From JABSSA01 sp039960995 (GTDB lineage Bacteria; Pseudomonadota; Alphaproteobacteria; Rhodobacterales; Rhodobacteraceae), in assembly GCA_039960995.1 (NCBI GenBank), contig JBDVKF010000075.1:62001-126000 (forward strand): a DNA stretch of 64,000 nucleotides, read 5' to 3'. The notes beneath the pieces are model-generated. The model did no database searches. It was not told the DNA's origin and was given only the letters and a program-made list of their open reading frames with translations. Positions 17,212-25,361 of the stretch are shown here, one piece after another. Every line of letters starts with the position of its first letter. Position 1 is the stretch's first letter. The translations under genes were made by a program, and so were the position numbers.

Positions 17212-17646
17212 ATGCTGGTCCACCAAATCTTGAAATCCAAATCTGATGACGCAGTGGTTACGGTCGTTCCCGGTTCCACAATTGCCTCTGCGGCAAAGGT
17301 GCTGGCCGAACGGCGTATCGGAACCGTGGTCATATCCACAGATGGAATAACCGCTGAGGGCATTCTGTCAGAACGCGACATTGTGCGAGAATTGGCGCGA
17401 AAAGGCGGAACAATTCTGCAAGACCCTGTTGAGTCGCATATGACTGCAAAACTGATGACCTGCATACGGGAAGACAAAGCGGATGATATCCTGACGCGCA
17501 TGACCGAAGGACGGTTTCGCCACATGCCCGTCGTTGAGGATGGTCAGTTGATCGGACTTGTGACCTTGGGCGATGTGGTCAAAGCGCGCCTTACAGAGCT
17601 GGCAATGGAAAAAGACGCGCTAGAAGGCATGATCATGGGGCACTAG
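17212..17646 (+). CDS. CBS domain-containing protein (two CBS motifs)
   Basis: 144 residues from ATG 17212, preceded by TGAGG at a spacing of seven; a GTG at 17200 is in frame but is not favoured. Two CBS motifs fill the protein: the first around residues 8-62 (VVPGSTIASAAKVLAERRIG to SERDIVRELA) and the second around 75-130 (MTAKLMTCIREDKADDILTR to FRHMPVVEDGQLIGLVTLGD). Such stand-alone CBS pairs bind adenosine nucleotides and regulate partner proteins in the cytosol. Nothing nearby identifies the partner. Confidence 0.92.
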   Translation: MLVHQILKSKSDDAVVTVVPGSTIASAAKVLAERRIGTVVISTDGITAEGILSERDIVRELARKGGTILQDPVESHMTAKLMTCIREDKADDILTRMTEGRFRHMPVVEDGQLIGLVTLGDVVKARLTELAMEKDALEGMIMGH

Positions 17647-17736
17647 CTGGATTATCAACTTTGGCTGCCAACTGGTTGCATTCTGAGTAATCAGATGTAA
17701 CCACGCGGTTGAAGAACGTTCAGCAGGAGTGGGCCC

Positions 17737-18228
17737 ATGCGCATCGGTCTGTACCCAGGCACCTTCGATCCCCTGACTTTGGGGCATATGGACATCATAC
17801 GCCGTGCAACGGCGTTGGTGGACAGGTTGGTCATTGGTGTGGCAATCAACCGAGATAAAGGTCCGCTGTTTTCACTGGAAGAACGTGTGGCGATGATCGA
17901 AGCGGAAACCATTGCTTTGCAAGAGCAAACGGGCGTTGAGATTGTTGCGCACCCATTCGAAAACCTGTTGATCAATTGCGCGCGCGATGTCGGCGCCCAG
18001 CTGATTGTGCGTGGCCTGCGTGCAGTTGCAGATTTTGAATATGAATACCAAATGGTCGGCATGAACCGTCAGCTTGATGATACTGTTGAAACTGTTTTCC
18101 TAATGGCCGAAGCGCAGCATCAGGCGATTGCATCAAAACTGGTCAAGGAAATTGCACGTTTGGACGGCGATATTTCAAAATTCGTAACACCGGCTGTCAA
18201 AGACGCGTTGCTCGAGCGCCTTAAATAA
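17737..18228 (+). CDS. coaD: Phosphopantetheine adenylyltransferase
   Basis: 163 residues. The N-terminal GTFDPLTLGHMDIIRRA holds the HxGH nucleotidyltransferase motif (as LGHMD), and GLRAVADFEYEYQMVGMNRQ is the conserved substrate loop. The enzyme transfers AMP from ATP to 4'-phosphopantetheine, the penultimate step of coenzyme A synthesis. The ATG follows an AGGAG sequence at good spacing. The C-terminal IASKLVKEIARLDGD replaces the more common ISSxxVKE. It is convergent with gap and the two are separated by a GC-rich hairpin. Confidence 0.97.
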   Translation: MRIGLYPGTFDPLTLGHMDIIRRATALVDRLVIGVAINRDKGPLFSLEERVAMIEAETIALQEQTGVEIVAHPFENLLINCARDVGAQLIVRGLRAVADFEYEYQMVGMNRQLDDTVETVFLMAEAQHQAIASKLVKEIARLDGDISKFVTPAVKDALLERLK

Positions 18229-18231
18229 GAA

Positions 18232-18249
18232 GGGCGCCCGAGGGCGCCC
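18232..18249. terminator. GC-rich hairpin between coaD and gap
   Basis: GGGCGCC at 18232-18238 pairs with GGCGCCC at 18243-18249 around a CGAG loop. It lies between convergent genes. Neither side has a strong T-run, so it may act as a weak or factor-assisted terminator for both. Confidence 0.5.
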
Positions 18250-18257
18250 ATCCTGCC

Positions 18258-19262
18258 TTATAGGTATTTTCCCATTTCGGCGGCGGTGTCGCCCATCCGG
18301 TTCGAGAAACCCCATTCGTTGTCATACCAGCTTAGGACACGCACCATATTGCCATCCATAACCTTGGTTTGATCCGTCGCAAAGATCGACGAATGCTGAT
18401 CATGGTTGAAGTCCATCGAAACCAGCTTTTCATCCGTAACGCCCAACACGCCTTTGAGAGGGCCAGACGCTGCTGCGGCTTTGATCGCTTCGTTGATTTC
18501 TTCGATGCTGGTGTCACGGTTGGCTTCGAAGGTCAGATCGACCACGGACACGTTTGGTGTCGGAACGCGGATCGCAACGCCGTCAAGCTTGCCGTTCAAT
18601 TCTGGCATCACCAAACCCACAGCGCGAGCAGCACCTGTTGATGTTGGGATCATGCTCATTGCGGCAGCACGTGCGCGATACAAATCGCTGTGCATCGTAT
18701 CCAATGTTGGCTGATCGCCCGTATAGCTGTGCACGGTCGTCATAAAGCCACGCTTGATGCCAACGGAATCATTCAGAACCTTGGCAACCGGCGCAAGACA
18801 GTTTGTAGTGCACGATGCGTTAGAAACAATGACGTCTGAAGCGCTCAGCGTTCCGTGGTTGACCCCATAAACAATTGTTTTGTCGGCGTCTGATCCAGGC
18901 GCTGAAATCAAAACGCGGCTTGCACCGTTGTCGAGATGCGCTTGGCATTTCTCTTTTGATGTAAAAATGCCCGTGCATTCCAGAACCACGTCGATATGGC
19001 TCCAGGGCAATTCAGCCGGATTGCGAATGGCTGTAACTCCGATAGGACCGCGGCCAACATCAATTGTGCTGTCTTTCACCGTAACTGTCGCAGGGAACCG
19101 TCCGTGGATGCTGTCATAGCGCAGCAGGTGTGCGTTTGTTTCGACAGGTCCCAAGTCGTTGATCGCAACAACTTCGATATCTGTACGTCCGGATTCAACG
19201 ATTGCGCGCAATACGTTGCGCCCGATACGGCCGAATCCATTGATGGCGAGTTTGATAGTCAT
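18258..19262 (-). CDS. gap: Glyceraldehyde-3-phosphate dehydrogenase, NAD-type paralogue
   Basis: 334 residues. Rossmann start IKLAINGFGRIGRNVLRA, catalytic SNASCTTNCLAPVAKV with the active Cys, TVHSYTGDQPTLD, and the C-terminal SWYDNEWGFSNRM are all present. VVAINDLGPVETNAH keeps the Asp after the second strand that selects NAD over NADP, so this copy should be the NAD-linked glycolytic enzyme. A CceR-like site lies 57-70 bases upstream. A second GAPDH gene follows the same orientation 380 bases upstream, with a small membrane-protein gene between them. Confidence 0.97.
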   Translation of the reverse strand: MTIKLAINGFGRIGRNVLRAIVESGRTDIEVVAINDLGPVETNAHLLRYDSIHGRFPATVTVKDSTIDVGRGPIGVTAIRNPAELPWSHIDVVLECTGIFTSKEKCQAHLDNGASRVLISAPGSDADKTIVYGVNHGTLSASDVIVSNASCTTNCLAPVAKVLNDSVGIKRGFMTTVHSYTGDQPTLDTMHSDLYRARAAAMSMIPTSTGAARAVGLVMPELNGKLDGVAIRVPTPNVSVVDLTFEANRDTSIEEINEAIKAAAASGPLKGVLGVTDEKLVSMDFNHDQHSSIFATDQTKVMDGNMVRVLSWYDNEWGFSNRMGDTAAEMGKYL

Positions 19263-19318
19263 CTGCGCGTCCCTCCGATGAGTTTTGCTGAGGCATTTGC
19301 CATAAAATTATGCAGCGT

Positions 19319-19332
19319 CGTTATCGCTAACA
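19319..19332 (-). promoter_or_regulatory. CceR/AkgR-like operator upstream of gap
   Basis: On the minus strand the site reads TGTTAGCGATAACG, an almost perfect palindrome of the TGTTA-NCGN-TAACA type reported for the LacI-family regulator of central carbon metabolism (CceR/AkgR) in Rhodobacterales. It lies 57-70 bases before the gap start. Related half-sites precede the second GAPDH gene and transketolase. The regulator gene is not in this window and the consensus is recalled, not searched. Confidence 0.6.
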
Positions 19333-19415
19333 ACTTGAGGGGCAATTCGCATGCGACGCTGGCGATGTCAACGTCGCGCAACCTGTGCGCGACAGTTCAG
19401 CTCATCACAGTTGGA

Positions 19416-19559
19416 TTACCGCCAAAACGCAAGCCATTCGATCAATTCGGCAAGCTTTTTACCTAAGAAAATTAAATTGGTCGCATCAAAAAGAATGGCA
19501 TCCGCGGCGATCGCGCAAACCAATGCAATGCCCAGCACAAGTGCGACGGTGTTTGTCAA
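19416..19559 (-). CDS. Small single-pass membrane protein between the two GAPDH genes
   Basis: 47 residues from a TTG start at 19559, chosen because GGAG lies seven bases before it; the longer frame to 19607 has a cysteine-rich unnatural N-terminus. The protein begins MTNTVALVLGIALVCAIAAD, one membrane helix, followed by a short loop and a second amphipathic stretch NLIFLGKKLAELIEWLAFWR ending in an aromatic/basic tail. Small proteins of this shape occur in other Rhodobacteraceae to my knowledge, without known function. It lies between two same-strand GAPDH genes and may be co-transcribed with the downstream one or with the upstream one. Confidence 0.75.
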   Translation of the reverse strand: MTNTVALVLGIALVCAIAADAILFDATNLIFLGKKLAELIEWLAFWR

Positions 19560-19640
19560 ACGATGGCTCCAAAAACAAAAAAGGCAGGGATGTTGTGACA
19601 GCCCCACCCGTAATGCTCAAGCGTTTAGACTTTATTGCGT

Positions 19641-20642
19641 TTAGTTCAGACGCCCCAAGGCCACAGCAACATCTGCCATGCGCACGGAAAATGCCCATTC
19701 GTTATCGTACCACGCCAAAACGCGTACCATACGTTTGCCAACGACCTTGGTCTGGTCTGGGGCAAAGATGGACGAATGTTCTGTGTGATTGAAATCGACA
19801 GACACCTTCAGTTCCGCATCATACGACAAAACGTGCCCCATTGGGCCAAGTGCGGCCTCTTGAACAAGCGCGTTCACTTCAGTTTCGCTGACATCGCGGC
19901 TGGCCATAAAGGTCAGGTCCACAGCAGACACATTTGGCGTAGGAACGCGCATTGCTGATCCGTCCAATTTGCCCTTCAGGTTTGGTAAGACTTCGCCCAA
20001 TGCCTTGGCGGCACCCGTGGATGTGGGGATCATGCTCATCGACGCCGCCCGCGCTCGGTAAAAATCGCTGTGGCGTTTGTCGTGAGTGGGCTGGTCGCCG
20101 GTATACGCGTGGATCGTTGTCATGATCCCGCTTTCGATGCCAATGCCGTCGTCCAGCACTTTTGCCAAAGGGGCAAGGCAATTGGTGGTACACGACCCGT
20201 TTGACACCAAGGCGTCGGTGTCGCGTAAGGCGCGGTGGTTGACGCCGTATACAATTGTGCGATCCACATTTTTGGCAGGTGCCGATATCAAAACGCGTTT
20301 TGCACCACGTGCCAAATGGGTTTTCGCTGTTTGTCCGTCATTGAATTGGCCCGTGCATTCGAGCACAACGTCACACCCATCCCACTCCAATGCGTCCAGA
20401 TCATAGGTGGATTGTACATCAATCGGACCACGCCCAAGATCGATGGCGCTGTCGCTGACGCGCACTTCGCCTGGATAGGCACCATGAACACTGTCATATT
20501 TCATTAGGTGCGCTGCAGATTCAATCGGACCTGTTGCATTCAACCGAACAACTTCGATGTCGTTCCGCCGGCTGGCGCAGATATGAGACAACGTAGATCG
20601 ACCGATGCGTCCAAATCCGTTGATACCTACTTTTATCGTCAT
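19641..20642 (-). CDS. Glyceraldehyde-3-phosphate dehydrogenase, second paralogue
   Basis: 333 residues, complete: KVGINGFGRIGRSTLSHI, catalytic SNGSCTTNCLAPLAKV, TIHAYTGDQPTHD and AWYDNEWAFSVRM. It differs clearly from the neighbouring copy. VVRLNATGPIESAAH has Ala in the place of the NAD-selecting Asp, which suggests relaxed or NADP-linked cofactor use and hence a biosynthetic or gluconeogenic role. That is inference from one residue. The gene is divergent from the DUF808 gene, and their shared control region carries three GTTAGCGA-type half-sites. Confidence 0.95.
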   Translation of the reverse strand: MTIKVGINGFGRIGRSTLSHICASRRNDIEVVRLNATGPIESAAHLMKYDSVHGAYPGEVRVSDSAIDLGRGPIDVQSTYDLDALEWDGCDVVLECTGQFNDGQTAKTHLARGAKRVLISAPAKNVDRTIVYGVNHRALRDTDALVSNGSCTTNCLAPLAKVLDDGIGIESGIMTTIHAYTGDQPTHDKRHSDFYRARAASMSMIPTSTGAAKALGEVLPNLKGKLDGSAMRVPTPNVSAVDLTFMASRDVSETEVNALVQEAALGPMGHVLSYDAELKVSVDFNHTEHSSIFAPDQTKVVGKRMVRVLAWYDNEWAFSVRMADVAVALGRLN

Positions 20643-20691
20643 AACATCACCTGAAATATTTATGTTGTGCGCCCTATAACCCCTTTGAATC

Positions 20692-20750
20692 TTAGCGAAA
20701 ATAGGGCGGTACCCACTGTTAGCGATAAACCTCGAATGTTAGCGACGAAA
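20692..20750 (+). promoter_or_regulatory. Three TTAGCGA-type sites between gap paralogue and DUF808 gene
   Basis: TTAGCGAAAA at 20692, TGTTAGCGATAAAC at 20717-20730 and TGTTAGCGACGAAA at 20737-20750 are copies of one motif, the middle copy being the best match to the CceR-like palindrome seen before the other gap gene. The TTAGCGA cores lie 27 and 20 bases apart. They sit between divergent genes and could control either or both. Confidence 0.55.
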
Positions 20751-20823
20751 CTGGACGGCCTGCTTGGGTTTGCATTGCGAAAGAAGGATGCTAGCTCTCG
20801 GGGAACGTGCAAAGGAGATCAAG

Positions 20824-21792
20824 ATGAGTGGTTTGCTGGCTTTATTGGATGACGTGGCGGGAATCGCAAAAGTCGCCGCAGCGAGCATTGATGATGTTGC
20901 CGCGCAAGCGGTGAAAGCCGGTGCAAAGGCAGCCGGTGCCGTCATTGACGATGCAGCGGTTACCCCCAAATACGTCCAAGGGTTTTCTGCAGAACGCGAA
21001 TTGCCGATCATCTGGAAGATCGCCAAAGGCAGTTTTCGCAACAAGTTATTGATCCTATTGCCCGCCGGTTTAGCGTTATCCGCATTCGCGTCTTGGGCCA
21101 TTGCACCGTTACTGATGCTGGGTGGCGCCTATTTGTGTTTTGAAGGCGCTGAAAAGGTGGCCCATGTCACTGGCTTTGGTGGGGCTGGGCATGATGATTA
21201 TCCTCACAAAGACGAAAAGATTGATGACCCGTCCAAACTTGAAGAAGAAAAAGCACAAGGGGCCATCAAGACGGATTTCATTTTGTCCGCCGAGATTATG
21301 ACAATTGCCTTGGCCGCAATTCCCGAAAGCAACTTTTGGTTCGAAGCGGCAACGCTTGCGGCAACGGCTGTGTTGATCACTGTGGCTGTGTATGGGTCTG
21401 TTGCGTTGATCGTAAAAGCCGATGACCTAGGTCTGGCGATGGTGCGACGCGGACGGCTTGGCGTTACCCGAGCAGTTGGCCGTGGGATTGTTAAGGTCAT
21501 GCCCGGATTTATGAAAATGCTAACGGTCGTCGGAACGGCAGCCATGCTTTGGGTGGGCGGCTCAATTGTTATCCACGGGTTAGAGGAAATGGGGGCAGGG
21601 GCTTTGGGTCACCTGATCCATGATATTGCCGCTGCGGTTGGACACGCTTTGCCGACCTCATTCATCGGCTTTGGCGAATGGCTCAGCAAAGCGACAATCG
21701 ATGGTATCTTGGGACTGGGACTTGGGTTTCTTATTGTTCCAGTCGGTGAAAAGGTAATTACACCACTTTGGCGGGCGGTAAGAGGCGACTGA
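20824..21792 (+). CDS. DUF808 (YedI-like) inner-membrane protein
   Basis: 322 residues from ATG 20824, which follows AAAGGAGATC; the longer frame to 20764 is not used. The protein starts MSGLLALLDDVAGIAKVAAA, the hallmark of the DUF808 family, followed by VTPKYVQGFSAERELPIIWK and several membrane segments (LLILLPAGLALSAFASWAI, LIVKADDLGLAMVRRG between helices). Function of the family is unknown. It is divergent from the second GAPDH gene and shares its motif-rich control region, so it may respond to carbon status. Confidence 0.92.
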   Translation: MSGLLALLDDVAGIAKVAAASIDDVAAQAVKAGAKAAGAVIDDAAVTPKYVQGFSAERELPIIWKIAKGSFRNKLLILLPAGLALSAFASWAIAPLLMLGGAYLCFEGAEKVAHVTGFGGAGHDDYPHKDEKIDDPSKLEEEKAQGAIKTDFILSAEIMTIALAAIPESNFWFEAATLAATAVLITVAVYGSVALIVKADDLGLAMVRRGRLGVTRAVGRGIVKVMPGFMKMLTVVGTAAMLWVGGSIVIHGLEEMGAGALGHLIHDIAAAVGHALPTSFIGFGEWLSKATIDGILGLGLGFLIVPVGEKVITPLWRAVRGD

Positions 21793-21801
21793 TCAAATTC
21801 G

Positions 21802-22107
21802 TCACGCCACTTTGTCTTGCTGGTCATCGTCCTCGTCATGCGAAAGCCCAAATTTCTGACTGTTCGCATGGCTTTCCGGGTCCGCATTCCATTGCGACAT
21901 TGTATCTGAAAATGAATCTGTCGCACTTGCCGGAACCAAATCGACGTCTTCGTTCCGAAAGGCCATTGAGATTATCCCGGACACGGGCAAGATCATACCG
22001 ACGCCCATGTAGATCAAGACCGCCTTGGGCAGACTTGCTCCCATCACGAGGGCAGCAGAGGCACCGGTCGCTCCACACACTCCGCCAAGAACAAATAGAC
22101 CAATCAT
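21802..22107 (-). CDS. Small hypothetical membrane protein
   Basis: 101 residues from ATG 22107; an upstream GTG at 22128 is in frame but has no ribosome-binding site. Two hydrophobic segments are seen: IGLFVLGGVCGATGASAALV at the start and VLIYMGVGMILPVSGIISMA at residues ~30-50. The second half is hydrophilic and acidic, ending HDEDDDQQDKVA. No family is recognised. It converges on the DUF808 gene with ten bases between stops, and lies downstream of transketolase on the same strand. Confidence 0.7.
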   Translation of the reverse strand: MIGLFVLGGVCGATGASAALVMGASLPKAVLIYMGVGMILPVSGIISMAFRNEDVDLVPASATDSFSDTMSQWNADPESHANSQKFGLSHDEDDDQQDKVA

Positions 22108-22220
22108 AAAAAAACTCACACAAATCACCCAAAGGTAATGTGCATCAAATCCAATGATTGGCGCTACTGAATTTAGAAAACTTGGTTTCCCAAGTGTTAA
22201 GCCGTTGGCAAAGCGCTGCC

Positions 22221-24236
22221 TTACAGAAGCGCTTTGACTTGGTTTGCAACGCCTTCGGCGGTGATCCCAAAATGTTCGAACAACTCACCTGCTGGTGCAG
22301 AGGCACCGAAACTGTCCATGCCAACAAACGCGGCTTTGGTGTCGCGTCCACGCTCGCCCATCAACCAACGATCCCAGCCTTGACGCACGGCGGCTTCGAC
22401 GCCTACGCGGACAGCTCCCGAAGGCAACACACGTCTGCGATACGTTTCTTCCTGCTCGGCGAACAATTCCATGCAAGGCATTGAAACGACGCGTGTTCCG
22501 ATCCCTTCAGCTTCCAGAATTTCGCGCGCAGCAAGGGCAACTTCGACCTCGGATCCCGTGGCAATGATGATGGCTTGACGTTTGGCCTCCGCGTCTTGCA
22601 GGACATAAGCGCCTTGTGCCGTAAGGTTCTTGGATTTGTGATCCGTGCGCACCGTCGGCAAACCCTGACGTGTCAACGACAAGACACTCGGCGATGATTT
22701 CATCGTCAGCGCCAATTCCCAAGACTCAGCCGTTTCGATGATGTCAGCAGGGCGGAACACATAGGTGTTTGGTGTCGAACGACTGATCGCCAGATGTTCA
22801 ACAGGTTGGTGGGTCGGACCGTCTTCGCCCAAACCAATAGAATCGTGCGTCATGACAAAAACGCTTGGTATTTTCATCAACGCGGCCAAGCGCATCGCCG
22901 GGCGGGCATAATCCGTAAAGCACATGAACGTACCGCCGTACGGACGGATACCACCGTGCAATGCCATGCCGTTCATTGCGGAGGCCATTCCGTGTTCGCG
23001 CACACCCCAATGGACGTAGCGCCCTTTGCGGTTATCTGTATCGAACACGCCTTGGTCTTCTGTCTTTGTGTTGTTTGAACCCGTCAAATCTGCTGATCCG
23101 CCAACGGTTTCGGTCAAAACTGGGTTTACGACCTGCAGCACTTTTTCGGAACTGGCACGTGTCGCCAATTTCGGTGCGGCTTCGGACATTTCCTTTTTGA
23201 AGGATTTGATTGCCGACCCAAGGCGCGTTGGAACATCACCCGAGTAAACGCGCCAGAAACGCTCTTGCTTGTTCTTTGCAACTGATTCCAAGCGCGTTGT
23301 CCATTCAGCGCGCTCTGACGCGCCGCGTGCGCCAATGTCTTTCCACATTTTTTGAACGTCTTTTGGAATGACAAAAGGATTTGATGTCCAACCCCAAACT
23401 GATTTGGCCGCATCGTTTTGTTCGCTGTTGGTCAAAGCACCGTGACCTTTGGATGTATCCTGTGCTGCGTGACCCAAAGCGATATGCGTTTTACAGGCAA
23501 TCATCGACGGTTTGCCTTGTGATTTTGCCTTGGTAATGGCCGCATCAATTTGTTCAGGATCATGACCGTCGATTTCAATAACGGCCCAACCCGCAGATTT
23601 AAATCGCAAAATCTGATCCGTGCGATCAGCCAGATCAACGGTGCCGTCGATCGTGATCCCGTTATTGTCCCAGAACAAAATCAGTTTTGACAATTGATGA
23701 CGACCAGCCAATGTGATGGCTTCTTGGCTGACACCTTCCATCAGGCACCCGTCGCCCGCGATCACATAGGTAAAGTGATCCACGATTTTCTTGCCGAATT
23801 GCGCGCGTTGGATTTCTTCGGCCATGGCAAAGCCGACCGAATTGGCAAGACCCTGACCCAATGGCCCCGTGGTTGTTTCGATGCCGTCCGACAAAAAGTT
23901 TTCCGGATGGCCCGCTGTAATCGCGCCCTTCTGACGGAAATTCTTGATCTGTTCGATTGTCATGTCTGCATAACCCGTCAGGTGCAGCAGCGCATAAAGA
24001 AGCATCGATCCATGACCAGCAGACAAAATGAAACGGTCACGGTCAGGCCATTGCGGCGCTGCGGGATCGAATTTGAGGTGCTTTTCAAAAAGGACTGTGG
24101 CGACATCTGCCATGCCGATGGGCATACCCGAGTGTCCCGAGTTTGCGGCTGCAACGGCATCAAGGGCCAATGCCCGAATTGCAGTTGCTTTAGACCAGTG
24201 GTCTGGGTGTGCTGAGCGCAGGGTGTCGATGTCCAC
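22221..24236 (-). CDS. tkt: Transketolase
   Basis: 671 residues, full length. The enzyme moves two-carbon units between sugar phosphates with thiamine diphosphate in the pentose phosphate pathway, and in the Calvin cycle where present. Seen are AANSGHSGMPIGMADVATVL, ILSAGHGSMLLYALLH, the ThDP motif GDGCLMEGVSQEA ending near WDNNGITIDG, RYVHWGVREHGMASAMNG with the catalytic Glu, and THDSIGLGEDGPTHQP. The Gly-Asp-Gly and Asn of the cofactor loop are intact. It is near two GAPDH genes, fitting a carbon-metabolism neighbourhood. A half CceR-like site and a possible promoter lie just upstream. Confidence 0.97.
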   Translation of the reverse strand: MDIDTLRSAHPDHWSKATAIRALALDAVAAANSGHSGMPIGMADVATVLFEKHLKFDPAAPQWPDRDRFILSAGHGSMLLYALLHLTGYADMTIEQIKNFRQKGAITAGHPENFLSDGIETTTGPLGQGLANSVGFAMAEEIQRAQFGKKIVDHFTYVIAGDGCLMEGVSQEAITLAGRHQLSKLILFWDNNGITIDGTVDLADRTDQILRFKSAGWAVIEIDGHDPEQIDAAITKAKSQGKPSMIACKTHIALGHAAQDTSKGHGALTNSEQNDAAKSVWGWTSNPFVIPKDVQKMWKDIGARGASERAEWTTRLESVAKNKQERFWRVYSGDVPTRLGSAIKSFKKEMSEAAPKLATRASSEKVLQVVNPVLTETVGGSADLTGSNNTKTEDQGVFDTDNRKGRYVHWGVREHGMASAMNGMALHGGIRPYGGTFMCFTDYARPAMRLAALMKIPSVFVMTHDSIGLGEDGPTHQPVEHLAISRSTPNTYVFRPADIIETAESWELALTMKSSPSVLSLTRQGLPTVRTDHKSKNLTAQGAYVLQDAEAKRQAIIIATGSEVEVALAAREILEAEGIGTRVVSMPCMELFAEQEETYRRRVLPSGAVRVGVEAAVRQGWDRWLMGERGRDTKAAFVGMDSFGASAPAGELFEHFGITAEGVANQVKALL

Positions 24237-24271
24237 GAGAGCGACCTTTCGTTAGCCATATTTGATGAGGC

Positions 24272-24299
24272 TCAATAGCAGCCCCTTGACGAAGTGCAA
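24272..24299 (-). promoter_or_regulatory. Possible sigma-70 promoter of tkt
   Basis: On the minus strand TTGCAC (24299-24294) and TATTGA (24277-24272) are spaced by 16 bases and lie about 36 bases before the tkt start. A GTTAGCC half-site at 24251-24257, close to the CceR-like core, lies just downstream. Matches are moderate only. Confidence 0.35.
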
Positions 24300-24489
24300 G
24301 TCTGTCCAAAATGTGAGCCGTTTACACTTTAACGCCGAGGCTCAAGTGTCTGAACACAAAGGGGGGCGCATTTCCGTCCGGCATTCGCTATTCTTTGGTG
24401 CAACCTGACCAAGAGTCGATTCGCAGCATGTGTTACGCTGTCGGGTCCTCGATGGAGAATAAAATGGGCAGACGGGGGTCGCTGCGAGC

Positions 24490-24948
24490 ATGAATGAAAT
24501 AGAAGAACTTGAACGCCGTTTGGCGTCCGCGATGGAACGTATCGCAAATGGGCTCGGATCAATGGGTCCAGCTGTGACACATGATACATCCGCAATAAGC
24601 GCCGAACTGGAAGACGAGCGTCTGGCGAATGCTCAATTGAAAGAACGTTCACGGAAATTGACTGAACAGCTTGATTCCATGCGGCAGATGGCTGCCGAAC
24701 GTATGGCGGCGTTGGATGTTGAAATGCAGCGCTTGAAAAAAGCGAATGAATTATTGCGCGTGTCCAATGCGGCATTGCGAGATGCGAACGAAGCAGGTGT
24801 TGGTGATCCGCATTTGATCAACAAAGCGATGTTGACGGAATTGGAAGGGCTGCGCGCCTCACGTGCGGCAGATATCGCGGAAACGGCAACCATATTGGGG
24901 GCTTTGGAAACTGCGTTGACCGAAGCCGAGGAGGCGAACCATGCCTGA
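24490..24948 (+). CDS. Coiled-coil protein encoded upstream of zapA (ZauP-like by position)
   Basis: 152 residues, almost all helix-forming. MNEIEELERRLASAMERIAN begins a heptad-rich stretch that continues through LKERSRKLTEQLDSMRQMAA and LQRLKKANELLRVSN-like segments to the end; no membrane segment or known domain is seen. Its last eight bases overlap zapA, a strong sign of coupled synthesis. Caulobacter crescentus has a coiled-coil protein encoded directly upstream of zapA (ZauP) that works with ZapA on the FtsZ ring. The same order and fold suggest an equivalent role here, as inference by position. Confidence 0.8.
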   Translation: MNEIEELERRLASAMERIANGLGSMGPAVTHDTSAISAELEDERLANAQLKERSRKLTEQLDSMRQMAAERMAALDVEMQRLKKANELLRVSNAALRDANEAGVGDPHLINKAMLTELEGLRASRAADIAETATILGALETALTEAEEANHA

Positions 24949-25336
24949 AGTCACGATTAACATTGGTGGGCGGTCTTTTGGCGTTGCGTGTCAGGAAGGC
25001 GAAGAACCCTATTTGCAATCTGCGGCGAAAATGCTGGACGACGAAGCGCAAGTTTTGGTGCAGCAAGTTGGCCGGATGCCCGAGGCGCGTATGTTGTTGA
25101 TGGCAGGCCTGATGTTGGCAGACAAAACGGCAAGTATGGAAGACCGGGCCAACACGTTGCAGGGTACTCTGTCAGAACGCGACGCTGAATTGGAAAGCTT
25201 GAAGTCGGCCCCAGGCCCAGAACCAGAGCGAGTCGAAGTGCCTGTCATTCCACAATCGGTCACGGACCATATGGCAGAATTGGCCGCACGAGCCGAAGCG
25301 CTGGCCGCCCAAATAGAAGAGCAAACAGGCGCGTAA
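24941..25336 (+). CDS. zapA: Cell division protein ZapA
   Basis: 131 residues. The N-terminus VTINIGGRSFGVACQEGEEP followed by YLQSAAKMLDDEAQ is the ZapA globular head, and the rest is a coiled coil. The final ~30 residues (after PGPEPERVEVP) form an extra tail with a Pro/Glu linker and a short helix. ZapA binds FtsZ and cross-links filaments at midcell. It starts inside the preceding coiled-coil gene (eight-base overlap). A small inverted repeat covers its stop codon. Confidence 0.94.
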   Translation: MPEVTINIGGRSFGVACQEGEEPYLQSAAKMLDDEAQVLVQQVGRMPEARMLLMAGLMLADKTASMEDRANTLQGTLSERDAELESLKSAPGPEPERVEVPVIPQSVTDHMAELAARAEALAAQIEEQTGA

Positions 25337-25347
25337 TTTGCGCGCCT
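25327..25347. terminator. Inverted repeat over the zapA stop codon
   Basis: AGGCGCG at 25327-25333 and CGCGCCT at 25341-25347 form a seven-base stem with a seven-base loop containing the TAA stop. It lies between convergent zapA and glutaredoxin genes. There is no T-run, so termination is a guess. Confidence 0.4.
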
Positions 25348-25361
25348 GATGCTTTCTTGGT

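Noticed and set aside
24329..24775. 148-residue minus-strand frame before zapA
   Set aside because: It overlaps the coiled-coil gene antisense and has shadow composition.
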